Assembly (NCBI RefSeq): GCF_052857255.1
Contig: NC_135497.1
Span: forward strand, 187,579,127-187,643,126
Source: Amblyomma americanum
Taxonomy: Eukaryota; Arthropoda; Arachnida; Ixodida; Ixodidae
DNA: 64,000 nt
Direction of reading: 5' to 3'
This document shows positions 36,001-49,800 of this stretch, one piece after another. Under the pieces are notes generated by a model. That model ran no database searches. It saw only the letters and a program-made list of their open reading frames with translations, and was not told the origin of the DNA. Numbering within the stretch: position 1 is the first letter of the stretch; each line of letters opens with the position of its first letter. A program made the position numbers and the translations under genes.

Positions 36001-39000
36001 CAAAGTGATATTCCCGCACGCCAACGGTTTTGAACTCGAACAAACAAGTACAGTACAACAGTTTCGCGGCACTCCTTTTGTCAAAGAAGCATCGGCAGGA
36101 TGCTTAAACAAAAAGTAAGGTCAAAAGCAGCAAAGACAATGCAAAATAAACACTGGCAGTGTAAACAATGAGAGCGCAAAAAGCTTTTCACAGAGGCCGC
36201 GTCGTCGAATCGGCGTCCACACTCGTACATGGTCACCAGGCTTGTATTGCTTGTGGCGACAGAGGAATATGCGGAATACGGAATAGCCGGGCAAAGTGCG
36301 GAAGGGGAGGTGTTCCCAAGGAGTGTCAAAATATGACTCACACTCATCTGGTCTGGCTAGACTAAACCAACACTGCTTCTAACTACAGGCTGTATACCCC
36401 ACCATATCATTGTAAATGTATTTTCGCAGAAAAGATGCAAAGGAGCTTAGGGGGACCCAAACCGGAAAATGCACATTTCCTTGTGGCAGCTGAGTGGAGG
36501 ATTACTGGAAAAAGGTCCATTCTATGACCACCACCCCTTCGATCCGTCTCCCAGCTTTGGCAGGATACTGTATACACAGAAAGTTCTCGGCCCTACTTTT
36601 TGTTTGCGGAAGAACTAATACTTGCGTGTTGTGTTGCGGTCGAGGAGATGACGCGGTAGAATTTACACACCTGGAGGGGTGACAGAAGTTCCCTCCTTTT
36701 TGTGGTACTTAAGTGCTGCCATCTATCGACATAAAAAGTTCAAATCTGAGTTGCCTCGCAGCTGGTGAGCCCTCTTAACACTATGGACTGCAAAGTCGTC
36801 TTCAATATCTGCTGTTTTCTAAAACCGTACCAGAGCGTTCCTGTTTATTTTCAGACGCTATAGCAATAACCACTCTATGTTGCACACATGAAATAGTGAA
36901 CTAAATACAGCATACCCTCTAAAAACAGTTAACAGCCACCACACAACCTAGCTCAGGTGCACGAGTTTCCACAGCACATACACATACCTCTCCAGGGTCA
37001 TTGTACCACAGTTCCTGGTGCAAACGGTACGGGTGCTTCTTCTTGACTTCCAACTCCTCCATGGCATTGTCGTCATCTGAGTCAGACTCGTTGCTTGAGG
37101 AATCGCTTGTACCGGTACTAGCAACTGCACAAAGAACACAGAGTAGTAGAGGTCTCCTTGGTTTTTTATAACTTGCTGCATCAACCCACATCTGCAACAC
37201 AGTTCTTACCAAAAGCTTAGCACATAAACTGCTATATTAAGTTGCTCTTTGCATGACCAAAGCTGGCAGAAATATAGTACACCTTTTGCATATGAAAGAG
37301 CTACACAGCAAGCAAAAAACTTTTTGGTGCTACTCTACTCTTTTTTTAATCAGCCAGCATCGGCTGTAGTACCTGTCAGTGACACATTCTAAAGCTACTT
37401 TAAAAGCATTCCAGATGAGGCTCAGATAAAGCTTGAGAATGAATTAAATACATGAAAAGATGAACAATATAATTTCACCAGTAGCATGATGGGCAAGAAA
37501 AGTGAAGAAAATTAGCTGTGGTTCAACTACTCTCTATAACCAGGTTCAACTACTGCTGAACCTGGTTAGAGAGCGAAGGCTGTGGTGTATCGGGTAAGTA
37601 CACACGGATTGGCCTCTTAACGTTGAGTGTGTTCCGCACACTGGATAGGCAACGCAGCCACCCTGCCAGGTGGCTGTTAAATTAATGTTTGATCATGACA
37701 GGTTGGTCACCCAATGAATGCTGCAGCCTATTGCTGCAGTGGCCCCTGTCTGCCAACAACGTTGTCAGCACTAATGCATGCAGCCCACATCTCTCTCTCC
37801 CTACCGCCACATACCTCAAAGTACGATTGAGGCGTCCACTGCCCCAAGGAACCAGTTATGCGCCTTCCTTTCCACAAAATCATCTGAGTCTAGAGTGTTG
37901 TCAACACTAACCCCAATGAACACAAAGAACGCCCACCATCTGTAGCTTCAGTGCCGCGGTTCTGCAACAACATTGTTAATGCCAACGCATGCAGTGTACA
38001 TCTGCCACTACTCCCTGTGGGGAACTGCCCTGCAGTCCTCTGTGTTTGCTTTCCCGCGAGGCACCATGCAGTAGCAGCCTCACCTCAAGGAGGAATGCAT
38101 TCCCTTGTCAGTTACATTAACTAGCAAGAGAGGGCGCCAGCGTCGCTGCGCGAGAGACTGCGTGGAGCCCGCCCGCGCGTAGGAGAGGGCATGAGGCTCT
38201 TCGGCTGGGATCGTCGGTGCGAGCGACACGTCCGCTCGCGGCTCCGCTCTTCCCCGGAGGGGCGAGGAAGCGGCGGGAAGACTGGCTTCCGTATCTCGTC
38301 CCGTCCAGGCCGCGGAGTATCCCTTGCCCTAGTGCGGGCGAACATTCGCTAGAAACCATGCTAGTGAGTTTGACGACCTCGATTCATTAGTGTACATTGT
38401 TGCTAGCTGGCGTTATTGTTGCTAGAGCAATAAATGCCTGTTTGTGTCAGCCAATGTGTCGTTCCTTTGTTCCCTCAGAGCAAGGCCCGCCGTGGTTGGC
38501 GTGCGCTCGGTAGCGTACGCGATCACGGGGTGGGGTCGGGGCGGCTTTGAACCGTGTCAGCCACGATTAAGCGGGGAGAACGTATTTATCTCCCCAACTC
38601 AACCCAACATCCCACATATCTTAAAGCACGACTGAGGTGTCCACCATCCCAGGGGGCCAGTTATGTGCTTTTCCTTCGCTTTCGAAGAAAACTGAAGATT
38701 GGTTTTTAAAATTGGGTTTGAAGAAAGGAAATAGAGCAGTAACTGTCTCACATATATCGGTGGACACCCGAACCAGATTCAAGGAAAGGAAATGGCGTAG
38801 TAACAGTCTCACATGTATTGGTGGACACCCGAACTGCGCCATAAGGGGTTTGACCTCTGGCTCACTTGAAGGTCAAAACCTCAAGCACCGCAAAATCGTT
38901 ACGAGGTAAGGTAGAGAAGCTTTCGCTTCAAAAGAGAGCTGTGCTTTGCTGCCAGCTGCAGGCAGCCCCTGTCACCCACTAAATGAGTTACATGCTGCAC

Positions 39001-42000
39001 TGGTTTCTGTCAGTCTCTGTTTTGCAAAGTTAAATAAAGTTGAACCTCGTAGAAAATAAGTAAAAAATTGTAAAACAGTTTAATATAGATGACATTCATA
39101 ATATAAAATTTCTTCAAAAATGTAATCTAGAGCAGCACAATTTGGTCAGTGAAGAGACGGCAACTTAAGTGAGCCTTACTAAAGAAACGGAGTGACATTC
39201 TCACAAGGTCTCATGCTGTTTCGAAGCAGCTCGTGGCGATTCCAGAGGCCACAAAAAACAGAGAGCCGGTTAGGTTGGCTTCCTTACACAGCACCACCAG
39301 CACACAATGATGGCAGGTAGTACCAGCTAGCCCCTTCTGCCCTGCTCCTACTAAAGAGGTGACAGTAGATCATTTCTTGACAACTTGCCCCAGACTTCTG
39401 GTGGCATGTAAGCTACACCTTAGCAGCCACGATTACCACCCTAGCCGACCACTAGACATAAGAATCTGGACCCATGGGCCCCAACACTGGGCTTTGTTGG
39501 CATTTCTAGCTGACACAGGTCTACATATGTATATATAGCTCACTCTTGCTGAAGGGCACATTTGAGCAATGAAAAAAAAAGTGCATGTGCACCTCATCCC
39601 CTTTCATGCAGAACACATGCTTTTAACACTTAATCACTGCATGAGGAGCTCACTCACTAGGATGTGACTTAGGGTTGCAGAGCCTGCTCTTGCGTGGAGG
39701 AGGGTTGTAGGGCTCCTGCTTGCTCTTCACCCGTGCTGCTCGCTCCAACAGATCATGTCGAAACTTGTCCTGCAGGGCACGCAACTTGGCTGTTCCTGTC
39801 ACAAGCCCAGAGACCTGCGGCCATCACAACACCACAAGGTTGGCACTGTGTCGATTTGACAGGCAAATAAGGTTTATGGGGGTTTAACATCCCAAAGAGA
39901 CTCAGGCTATGAAGGTTGCCGTAATGAAGGGCACCGGAAATTTCAACCACCTGGGGTTCTTTAACTTTCACCGACACTGCACAGTACACGGACCACTAGC
40001 ATTTCGCCTCCACTGAAATGCGACCACCGCAGCTGGGATCGAATCCTCACCTTTCAGGTCAGGAGCCGAGCACCATAACCATGAGCCACTATTGCGGCTG
40101 ATGGGCAAATAAAGCAATGGAATTCATTCTATATTATCTTTACACAGCGACAACTATTAAAGAGCCATTCAATAGATTTCATGGCAAAGACATTGTTTTT
40201 TTAAATACGCAAAAGAACATACTATATAGGAAGACTTATGATCCAAACCACCCGACATTGAATAACTGTTGAAAGAAGCAAAAAAGCATTTATTGACAAT
40301 TTTACTTCATAAAAATGGCATTAGCATTTCTTGGCACATGGTATGAACCTCCTTTTTTTTAAGTGGTTGCAGAATTAAGTATGCATTTCTGTTGTGTTTT
40401 GCGCAGATCAAACTTCGCAACACAGTCGGTCCGTCAACAGCAATGGCAAGCCAGCATCTCCGAGTTTTTGAATGCTTCACCCACTTAAACCACCGCACAT
40501 TGTTGAGAAGGCTGATTTCCACTGCATTCCAATTTTGCTCTTCATGCTGCGTTCCTCTGACACGGCCCACTCGTATGTGAGCACATAGCAGTTCTCAGTT
40601 GCTTTGCCCCCTTGCCTCTAGGCGTTGTGAAGCAGTCGCTATGCTTCTTCTCGAGTCCAATCTCCACTGAAGTGGCTCTCTCGTATGTCAATGCACTCTT
40701 TTTCTTTTCATGTTTCGCCTGTTTGCCCCTAGGCACTGCAAGGAAGACAACGGCTGGTGAGTGCAGCTACAATCCAGCTCTTCATATCACGTGCCCCCAG
40801 GGCTGCCCCACTCATGTTTCTACACGTGCGGTTGACCGCAAAATGTACCATAGAAATAGAATTCATCGAAAATTTGAATCCAGTAGCCGGGAAAGTGTGT
40901 TACCCGGGTATGTAATAACCAGAATATAACTAGTGTAACTCTAAGTGATATTTTTACTCCGCGCGATTATGACCGTACAAACTGGGAAATCATATACAGT
41001 AAAAGCTCGTTAATTCGAATTCCACGGGGCTGCCAGGCCAGTTCGAATTAACCAAAATTCGAACTAATGAAAGTGAGCAAAAATGGACGCGTTTGATGCC
41101 CGGAGGGCACGAAAAACATTTATTTAGCAAAACAATCTGTTATCATCTTCTGCTTCTTCTCTCTGAGGGCTACCGTAGTCACTCGGTCTTCTAGCGCGCG
41201 AATGCGACGCAGGGATTCTTCTTCCCCCTCTTCAAAGCTGAAGAAAAGGCGCGCGACATTCAGCGCTCCCATAACTTCTGCCGCGGACGGACGCACGGGC
41301 TTTTGCTCCTCGTCGTCGTCCTCGTCTTCTGCCTCTTCTGGGACAGATTGCTCACCAACAATTTCAGCAACAATGTCCTCATCACTTCGGGCACCGCACA
41401 CTGCTGCATCGCTGTCTACTTCAACGTAATCATCAAAACTAACGTCCTGCAGCACAGCACGCACAGCTGCAGGCAGAGGCTCTGGACTCCCATCGTCGCC
41501 ACTTTCTTCCATACTTCCGGCAGCAAAGCCACAGTAGTGGAAGCAGTTTGCAATTGTGGACGGCGTGACGTGCTTGGTGGAATCCAGTGCTTTTTCGCGA
41601 TTTCCACTTTGCTGGCCTTCCGTTCGTCCACCTCGCGTAAAATCGCCACTTTCTCCTTCACCGTCTTGGCGCAGTATTTCCCACGCGAACACATCTCGCA
41701 GACACAAGCTCACAGCAAGCGGCATGCAAAACGAGGGCTAAAACACTAAAACGTCGTTCCTCGAAGCAGTAGCGGCAGGAAAGACTGGTTAGTGCTTGTT
41801 CCAGCACCCTAGCGGCGCCTTGATGGTTGTGCCATCTATCGTTCTGCCGTGAAAGCTTCCAACGATGGTTTTCAACAGCGGCGCTTGGCGGCGCGCAGTT
41901 CGAATTATGGGTGGCGCCTCCAATTTTTGAGTGAATTAACGAGCTGTTACGCGCACAGACTTCTATGAACTGTGGACCGGACCACGATGACTATTTCGCA

Positions 42001-45000
42001 TTATCCAAAATTTCGAATTAACGAGCTTTCACTGTAAAATGAGAACGTATCAATGAGGTTCTACTGTAGTAGTAGTGGTAGTAGTAGTAGTAGTAGTAGT
42101 AGTGCGCAGCCGGAGGGTGGTTGCAGCGGGAACCACTGGGAGGGCGGTTACAGAGGGTAGGGAGGGTGGTTATGTTGTGGGGGTTGAATTGGGGAGGTAA
42201 GTACGTTCTCCCCACTGAATCGCGGCAGACACGGTTCAAAGCCGCCCGGTCCCCACCCCGTGATCGCGTACGCTACCGAGCGCTCGCCGACCACGGCGGG
42301 CCTTGCTCTGAGGGAACAAAGGAACGACACATTGGCTGACACAAACAGGCATTTATTGCTACAGCAACAATAACGCCAGCTAGCAACAAGGTACGCTAAT
42401 GAATCAAGGTCGTCCGACTCACCAGCAAGGTTCCGAGCGAATGTTCGCCCGCGCTAGGGCAAGGGATATATACTCCGAAGGCCGGACGGGACGAGTACGG
42501 GAGCCTGTCTCCCCATCGCTTCCTCGCCCCGCCGGCGAAGAGCGGAGCCCCAAGCGACGCGTCCGCTCAGGCAGATTATCCCAGCCGAAGAGACCCCATC
42601 TCCCGCGGGCGGGCTTCAGCAGTCTCCCGCGCAGCGACGCTGGCGCCCTCTCTTGCCAGTTAATGTAACTGACAAGGGAACGCGTTCATCCTCGGGGTGT
42701 GACTGCTGCTGCACGGTGCCTCGCGGGAAAGCAAACTCAGGGGGCTGCAGGGCAGGTCCCCACAATGTCAAGAGTAGGAATGTGTAATCGAAGGGTGGTT
42801 ACCACGTACACCATGCATGGGAACCATACGGAGGGCGCTTACAGTGGAAAGAGGAGATTAAAGCAAAAGCGGAGGAATGTGCCACCGGAGGGTGGCTACC
42901 ATCAGAACCACCAGGAGGGTGGTTGCTGTGCACTGTTCATACTGTAACAGTGCAAAAGACGAAGACAAAGAGCGAGGCAAGACAAACACGGAGCCGTGTT
43001 TGTTTTGCCTCGCTCTCTCTCTACATCTTTTGCATTCTTTGCATCTTTTGCATGATTTCTAACCAACTCACCCAGCTTTTTGTCCTCCAGAGAAGGATGT
43101 AGCAAATGAAGAGGAATGTGTAACCCAAAGGGTGGTTACCGCAGAAGGAGGAGAGTATGGTTTACGGTTTATGGAAGTTTAACGTCCCAAAGCGACTCGG
43201 GCTATAGGGAACACCGTAGTGGAGGGCTCCGGAAATGTCGACTACCTGGGGTTTTTTAAGATGCACTGACACTGCACAGCACACGGGCCTCTAGAGTTTC
43301 GCCTTCATCGAAATTCGACCGCTGCAGCCGGGATCGAACCCGCGTCTTTCGGGTCAACAGCTGATCACTATAACCACTGAGCCTCTGCAGCGGCTCAAGC
43401 AGTAGGAGGTTATGAGTGAATAGGAATGTGTATCGGAGGGCGGGTACCAGGTACACTGTGCACGGGAACCATCCGGAGGGTGCTTACCGCGGAAAAAGGA
43501 AAATATGATGAGAGGGGAAGAATGTGCAACTGGAGCCTGTTTGCCACAGGATCACACTGCGGGAGGAGAGTATGTCGAGAGTACAACGTGTAACCGGAAG
43601 GTGGTTACCATGCACACAGTGCATGGGAAGCACCCAGAGGGTGGTTACTACGGAAAGCATACTGAGCGGAGGAATGTGTAGCTGGAGGGTGGTTACCACA
43701 TTCGCCATGCACTGGAACAATCCAGAGGAAGCTTACTGTGGAAGGAAGAGTGTATATTGATTAGAATAGAAAGTTGGGCGAGTTGGTTTAGGTGCATGGT
43801 GGAAAAAGCATGTAAAGACGAAGAGGGAACAACAAGGACAAGCGCTAGGAGAAAGAGCAGAGGAATATGCGAGCGGAGCCTGTTTGCCACAGGTACTGCG
43901 GAAGGAGGAAGGTACGGCAAAAGCAGAGGAATGCGCAACCAGAGGATGGCTGCCACTGGAACCATCTGAAGGGTGCTTACTGTGGAAGGAGGAGAATACC
44001 ACAAGAGCGAGGAATGTGCCACCAGAACCCGCTTGCCACACGAATCACAGGGGGGGAGGAGGTTATGGCAAGAGCCGAAGAATGCGCGATAAAAAGCCTG
44101 GTTTCGTTTATGGGGGTTTAACATCCCAAAGCAACTCAGGCTATTGGGGATGCCGTAGTGAAGGGCTCCGGAAATTTCGACCACCTGGGGTTCTTTAACG
44201 TGCACTGACATCGCACAGCACACGGACCTTTAGAATTTCGCCTCCATCGAAATTCGACTGCCGCGGCCGGGATCGAACCCGCGTCTTTCGGGCCAGCAGC
44301 CGAGCGCCATAATCACTAAGCCACCACCGCGGGTTGCGCGACCAAAGCCTGTTTGCACAGAAGCTGCTGGAGGAAGAGAGTATGGCAAAAGTGGAGGGAT
44401 GCGCAACCGGAGGGAGGCTTCTGCAGGGAACCACATGGAGGGTGGTTGCTGTGGAAGGAGGAGGGTGTAGAAATAGCAGAGGAACGCATAACCCGAAGGT
44501 TGTTACCGTCGAAGGATGAGTGTATGGCAAGAGCGAAGGAATGCGCAAACGGAGGATGGCTGCTGGAGGAACCACCTATTGAAAGAGGAAGGTATGGTAA
44601 GATCAAGGAATGCGCAACCACAGGGTGGTTGCCATGGTATTAAAAGCCAGCGCTAAAAAACACAGACAGAGGACGAGACTAGACACACAGAAGGCGCTTC
44701 TGAGTGTCTAGTCTCGTCCTCTGTCTGTGTTTTTTAGCGCTAGTTTTTAATGCTATGGATCACCACCAACTCGCCCAATCCTCAGTTCTTCAATGGTTGC
44801 CATGGGAACCATCCTGAGGGTGGTTGCTATGGAAGGAGGTGGGAAAGTATGGATTGCGAAAAGTGCCACACAAAGACAGCCTCAGCAGCGGTGGCATTGT
44901 GCGACTGGAAGGGTGGACTGGAAGAGAGTGCTAGCTGAAAAAAGAGTGTATGTAGGAAACTGAAAAGAGTGCTCTATAACTGTACATATATGCATATCGC

Positions 45001-46778
45001 TTTACAATTTTTATCTCAATATATCGCAAAACGAAAATGCTTCAACAGCTGTCACTGAATCTAGTGTTACACAGTGGGAACATCATGTCAATTTTCTTGC
45101 TGCAAAGATTGCTAATGAAGTGTGTTGATAATTTTACTGCACTCAGGAATTGCCATAGGAATTATTGCATAAAAAGAAGTGACAAAGCTAAGAAAGGTTA
45201 TATTCATGAGTTATAAGTGTGGAGCAAATGATCACATAGATGAATTTCAAAATTTTGCATTAATATCAAAACAAATTAGACGAGACCTAGAAGTCATTCA
45301 ACTTAGTTGTTTTCAGCTTTTCAAAATTTTAAATTCACAAATATGATGTGCTGGGACAAACTGCCCGAGACGACAGGTTTAATGTTTTCAAGCTTCTTTT
45401 ATTTATACACGTAAGTCCATCATATATAGGCATTCTGATTTAACCACACTGTCAATAAATCCACATAGAAGTACCACTTCTTCACCCACCCAGTGGTCTT
45501 CTGGGTGGGCATGGGTTTGGGTGTCACTGGCAGCCTGTGGTAGTTCTTTCTTCTGCTTTCTAATCAGTTACCTTTAAAAATAAATAAATAATAATTACCC
45601 TATTCATATCCCATTGATGAACAGAAAGGAAAAAAAAAACATCCCCTACGCTCCTTGGTTTCCTTGACTTGACTTGGCTTCCATCATGTATGTCAACGAG
45701 CCCCTCTCTTCCCTTCCCTAGTCTATTCATTAATGGTACTAGTATTGCGAAAGACCTGACCCATACACGAGTCAGGATTGTCCAGAAGTTTTTTCACCCA
45801 AAATCTTCCCTGCTGCCAAAGCCTAACAGGCAGGTTGAGGCACTGGCCTTCATCACAATGCTCACCTTTTCGTCCCGCTGGTAGTACAATTCTGCAGGAC
45901 TGCTGCGAATCCAGCGTGCCGACTCTAGAAGATAATCTTCCTCCTCAGCATCATCTGGCTCAGGCTCCTGGTTAGCAGACATCTCATCCTCCGACTGCTC
46001 ACTGACCACAAAGAGAAAGAGACAGACCATTGTTGAAGCAATCAGGCATTTTTAAGCTGCAGAACAATATGCATTGATAATTGTTGTTTCTGGAGTTGGA
46101 CCATGTTTTCTAATTATTAGTTTTGGTTTCAGATGCTCACGGTCTAATAATCAACACGGAAAAAACCAAAGCCTCTCTTGCATCCAAAAAAAAATATGGA
46201 TGTTGCATTATCTGGAGATGCGCTTAACACCTGTACAATTGAAGTTGTACGATCAATCAAACGTTTGGGTGTGCACTTTGATCTCATGACATGTCTTGGT
46301 ACTCCCGTCTACATTTCCTCGCTGGCAAAAACTGTCACAGGTGCTAGGTGCTGGTCACTACCTCAGGTACTTGCCTCAATCTGTAAAACTGCTCATTTAT
46401 AATGCACTTTTTCTCAGTCACCTTAGTTACTGCTGTCTCGTATGGGGGGCAACTTCAAATACAAACATTCATAAGCTGTTTGTTTTTCAGAAGAATGTAC
46501 TAATTATGGTCAGTTAGAAATCTGTATGAAGTGTTTTTGTGCTCGTGACTATGTACTTTTTTCCTTTCTACATTTTTTATGCATTTCTGCATATTTTTAA
46601 TTGTTATATGAATTTTGCCTTTGGTTTCTCATTCTTCTTTTTCGTTTTTATTTTCCAAGTTTCCCTCCTGCCCTGCTGCTGCCATTGAAAACGGAACTTG
46701 GGGCCAGTCAAGCTGTCTTCTCTGCAGCTTTTTCCCCTTGTTTTCCACCACAACCTTGTGCCTGCTTGTTTGTGGAAA

Positions 46779-46833
<55 letters not shown>

Positions 46834-49800
46834 ACCAGTTCGTAACATCACTATCTCCATCCACGGCACCTCGATTAATCAGACTTTTTAGCTAGTTGCC
46901 TTACTGTCCTTTTAATATTCAACAGCTGTACCAGTGCTCCATAAGCACTTTCAAATGGCAGATTTCAATCAGCAGTTTTCAAGTTCAATCAGCCAGGTTA
47001 CTGTTTAAAGGCCAAAGCTGACTGTCAATTAGACAAACATTTTCACCAAGCACTTCTGGTGCCAAGAACACAATTACAGGTTTTATTTCCTTGGAAACAA
47101 TCAGAACAAAGGTTCACCTATAACTAGAGGTTGGACTGTTCAGTTTTTATGTTTTGAAAATTCGGCTGACTTTTTCAGTTTTAATTTCAGAACGCAAGAT
47201 TTTTTTTTTGGCGACTATTATTTTCAATGAATTAAATACAGACTTTTTTTGGTGATTTAATGTAGCAATTCTGTCTGGTCAAATGTCACTTAAAGTCTAT
47301 CACAATATTTATGCCATCCTGAACAATTTATTTACCGGTAATTTAACATGCAAATTGTAGTACTTGGAGCTGTGCTCGTAGAAGAAATTGCTATTGTCAT
47401 TTAAAGAGTAACTCAAGTGAAATGAGGCAGCCGGCAGACAAAAACAGAACTGGAAGTTTACTTCTAAGATCTAGGTTGACATGTTATCATTGGTTTGTCG
47501 CTTTGGGTTGAGTGCGAGGGCGCGACATCACATGGTCTGCGTGTTGATGGCAGCGATCAAACTGCTGCTCATTCACAGCGGTCGCCAGAACTTAATTTTT
47601 AATGACGCCCAGGCGCAGTTTCGTGTTGGTATATTACATGTAGTTGATTACCTTATTTAAGGGAGACGCAGGTCTTGAAATGACAAAAAAAAAATGAAAA
47701 AATTTCGATATTTCAATGGCATATCCGGATTAAGTATACATTGAAGTACCTGTCTACGAGGTTTCAAGACCTTATTCAACCTTAAACTGCTAAAAAATGG
47801 ATATATTTGACACCTCCGAAGCGCCGATATGGCGAGTTTGGAGCAAAATGCAGCAGCACTTCGCGCCTTTGCTTCCCGCAACCTGGTCCCCAATGGACGC
47901 CATCTGGGTCTTATTCCAAAGCTGGCGCCCTTCCCTACATACTGGTATTACTATTGTGAAATCCTCTTGGAACGTCCGAATTTCGCCATTTTCCGAGGCC
48001 TCTATAATGCCCTCTGAATGATTGGCGCCCACACTTCAAATGCCATTTTTTCAGCTTCGCATTTTTCACCAACACTGCTAGCTTTACGGAAGTTTTTGTT
48101 ATGCTTCTATGGTGCAATTTCAATTAATCTTATACTGTTGAATTCAGAAAGAACTGAACTGTGGATGTATGCTATCTTTTATGGCTGAGTCGAACATATT
48201 AAATTTTCTGAAAAACGATGTCACTTAACTATAGTATTTGGGTAATTATAGAGCTTCGACATTAAATATTTTTATATAATGATGTATCTCAATAACAATA
48301 TAAATAGCATAGCTCTGCATGGCAGGTCTTTGGCTACACCTCCATTTCAATCACAACTAAAAAATATTGAGGGAAAGTGCATTAAAGGGACTATGCAATA
48401 AATTAATTGAGATTACGTAAAGCAGACGAGAGATAGGCATTCAATCACTCGTCACCCCAGTGCACGAATTTTTGAGATAGCATCAATAACAACCAAGATA
48501 TAGACGATAAAAAATTACGCTCCTCCTCTCCCCCCTCAACTCGTACACAAGGAGCACCAGAAAAAAATAAAGAAAACAGCGCTGGTACTGGGCCCCGCCC
48601 ATGAATACGTCATCCGCTGACATTTATTTTGCAACTTCCGATTATCGCTCCTAGCCCCCCAGCAGCAGCGTCAGCGGCGTGGCGGCATCTCTCCAGTCTC
48701 TTCGCCTTCCTGGATTGCGGCGCACGTCGGGTTTCTTTGCTTGTCATCTGTGGTATTTAGCAGTAATAAACCCGGACCTCGAGGCGCGACAGCTCGCTTT
48801 TACGGCCGCGATGGGCATCGAGCCCTATGCGTGCGCACGAAGAGCCATGCAAGTGGCTCCGGAACTCCCGACAGAAGGAGGCGGCAGAGGAAAATTGAAA
48901 CCATATGCGCGAAGGCAATGTCCTGGCTGGCGCTTGCCCGAGAGGGTCGCGCGGCGGTACGAGCAGACGATTTTCACGGCTACCGGAAGTGTGCTTGTGA
49001 CGTCATGGCTGCCGTGGCTCCAGCGAATGAGAGCGTGTGATGGCCTGGCGACGTCACGGGTAGTGTGACGTCTTTCTTCCACGATTTTAGTTCCAAAATC
49101 GGTCACTACGAGCACACCAATCGGCCCGCGTATTTTAAAAAAACACGGTTTTTAAAAGTTCATAATAAATTGGCGGCTCAGTTCTGAAGACTCATACTTG
49201 CTGTGAATGCTTTTTAGCATCATTTCTAAGCATTGAAAACATTTACAGGTGACTTTTTATTCGTTGCATAGTCCCTTTAACAACCCGTACAAAATACCTA
49301 ACTAGGCTTGAGTTATTCCACAATATAAGAACTAATACGGTATATCAAAACTAATTATATTTTTGAAAACAGGAGGAAGAAATTCATATACATGCCTAGT
49401 AAATGTGTCACCCAATAAACGACTAACTACTCTAAGTAGGTGATGATAGTGAACAGTGCTTAGCTAGATGAAGGCGAGGAGGTGATGTTTCCCTGCCTGC
49501 AGGGGCATGTAAGCTAGCAGAGCAATCCCTCAAACTGCACAACTGTGCTGCTTACCCAACAATACCATCGACTTCCCTTCTTAGCTAATTTCCAACTTTT
49601 GACTGAGCGTAATTCGCATTCAACATCCAGCTAGCTACGTTTTGCATGCTAAAAATATTGACCTTTTTCGATTAAAACCGAATTCCGAAAACTGAGTTCA
49701 CAGTAGGAATATTGTTTTGTTTTGTTTTTTCAGTTTAAACCAAAAATTCTAACCATGAACTAAACAGCTGATTACACGCAGAAGGCCAGTAAATCCATGA

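Larger units (their letters stand above)
42107..44940. repeat. Degenerate GGAGGGTGGTTACC minisatellite array
   Basis: The motif GGAGGGTGGTTRCC with neighbours GGAATGTGYAACC and GGAACCA recurs every 70-100 bases across about 2.8 kb. Copies differ considerably. The array is interrupted by a solo LTR (42176), an 84-bp palindrome (42951), SINEs (43159 and 44100) and a hairpin (44649). Confidence 0.85.

Noticed and set aside
43484..44643. Several open frames of 60-176 codons in the minisatellite
   Set aside because: They arise from the repeat units and a SINE and occur on both strands.
48679..49068. 129-codon open frame on the plus strand
   Set aside because: It lies within a MITE with clear inverted ends, has no recognised motif, and overlaps open frames on the other strand; GC-rich sequence alone explains it.
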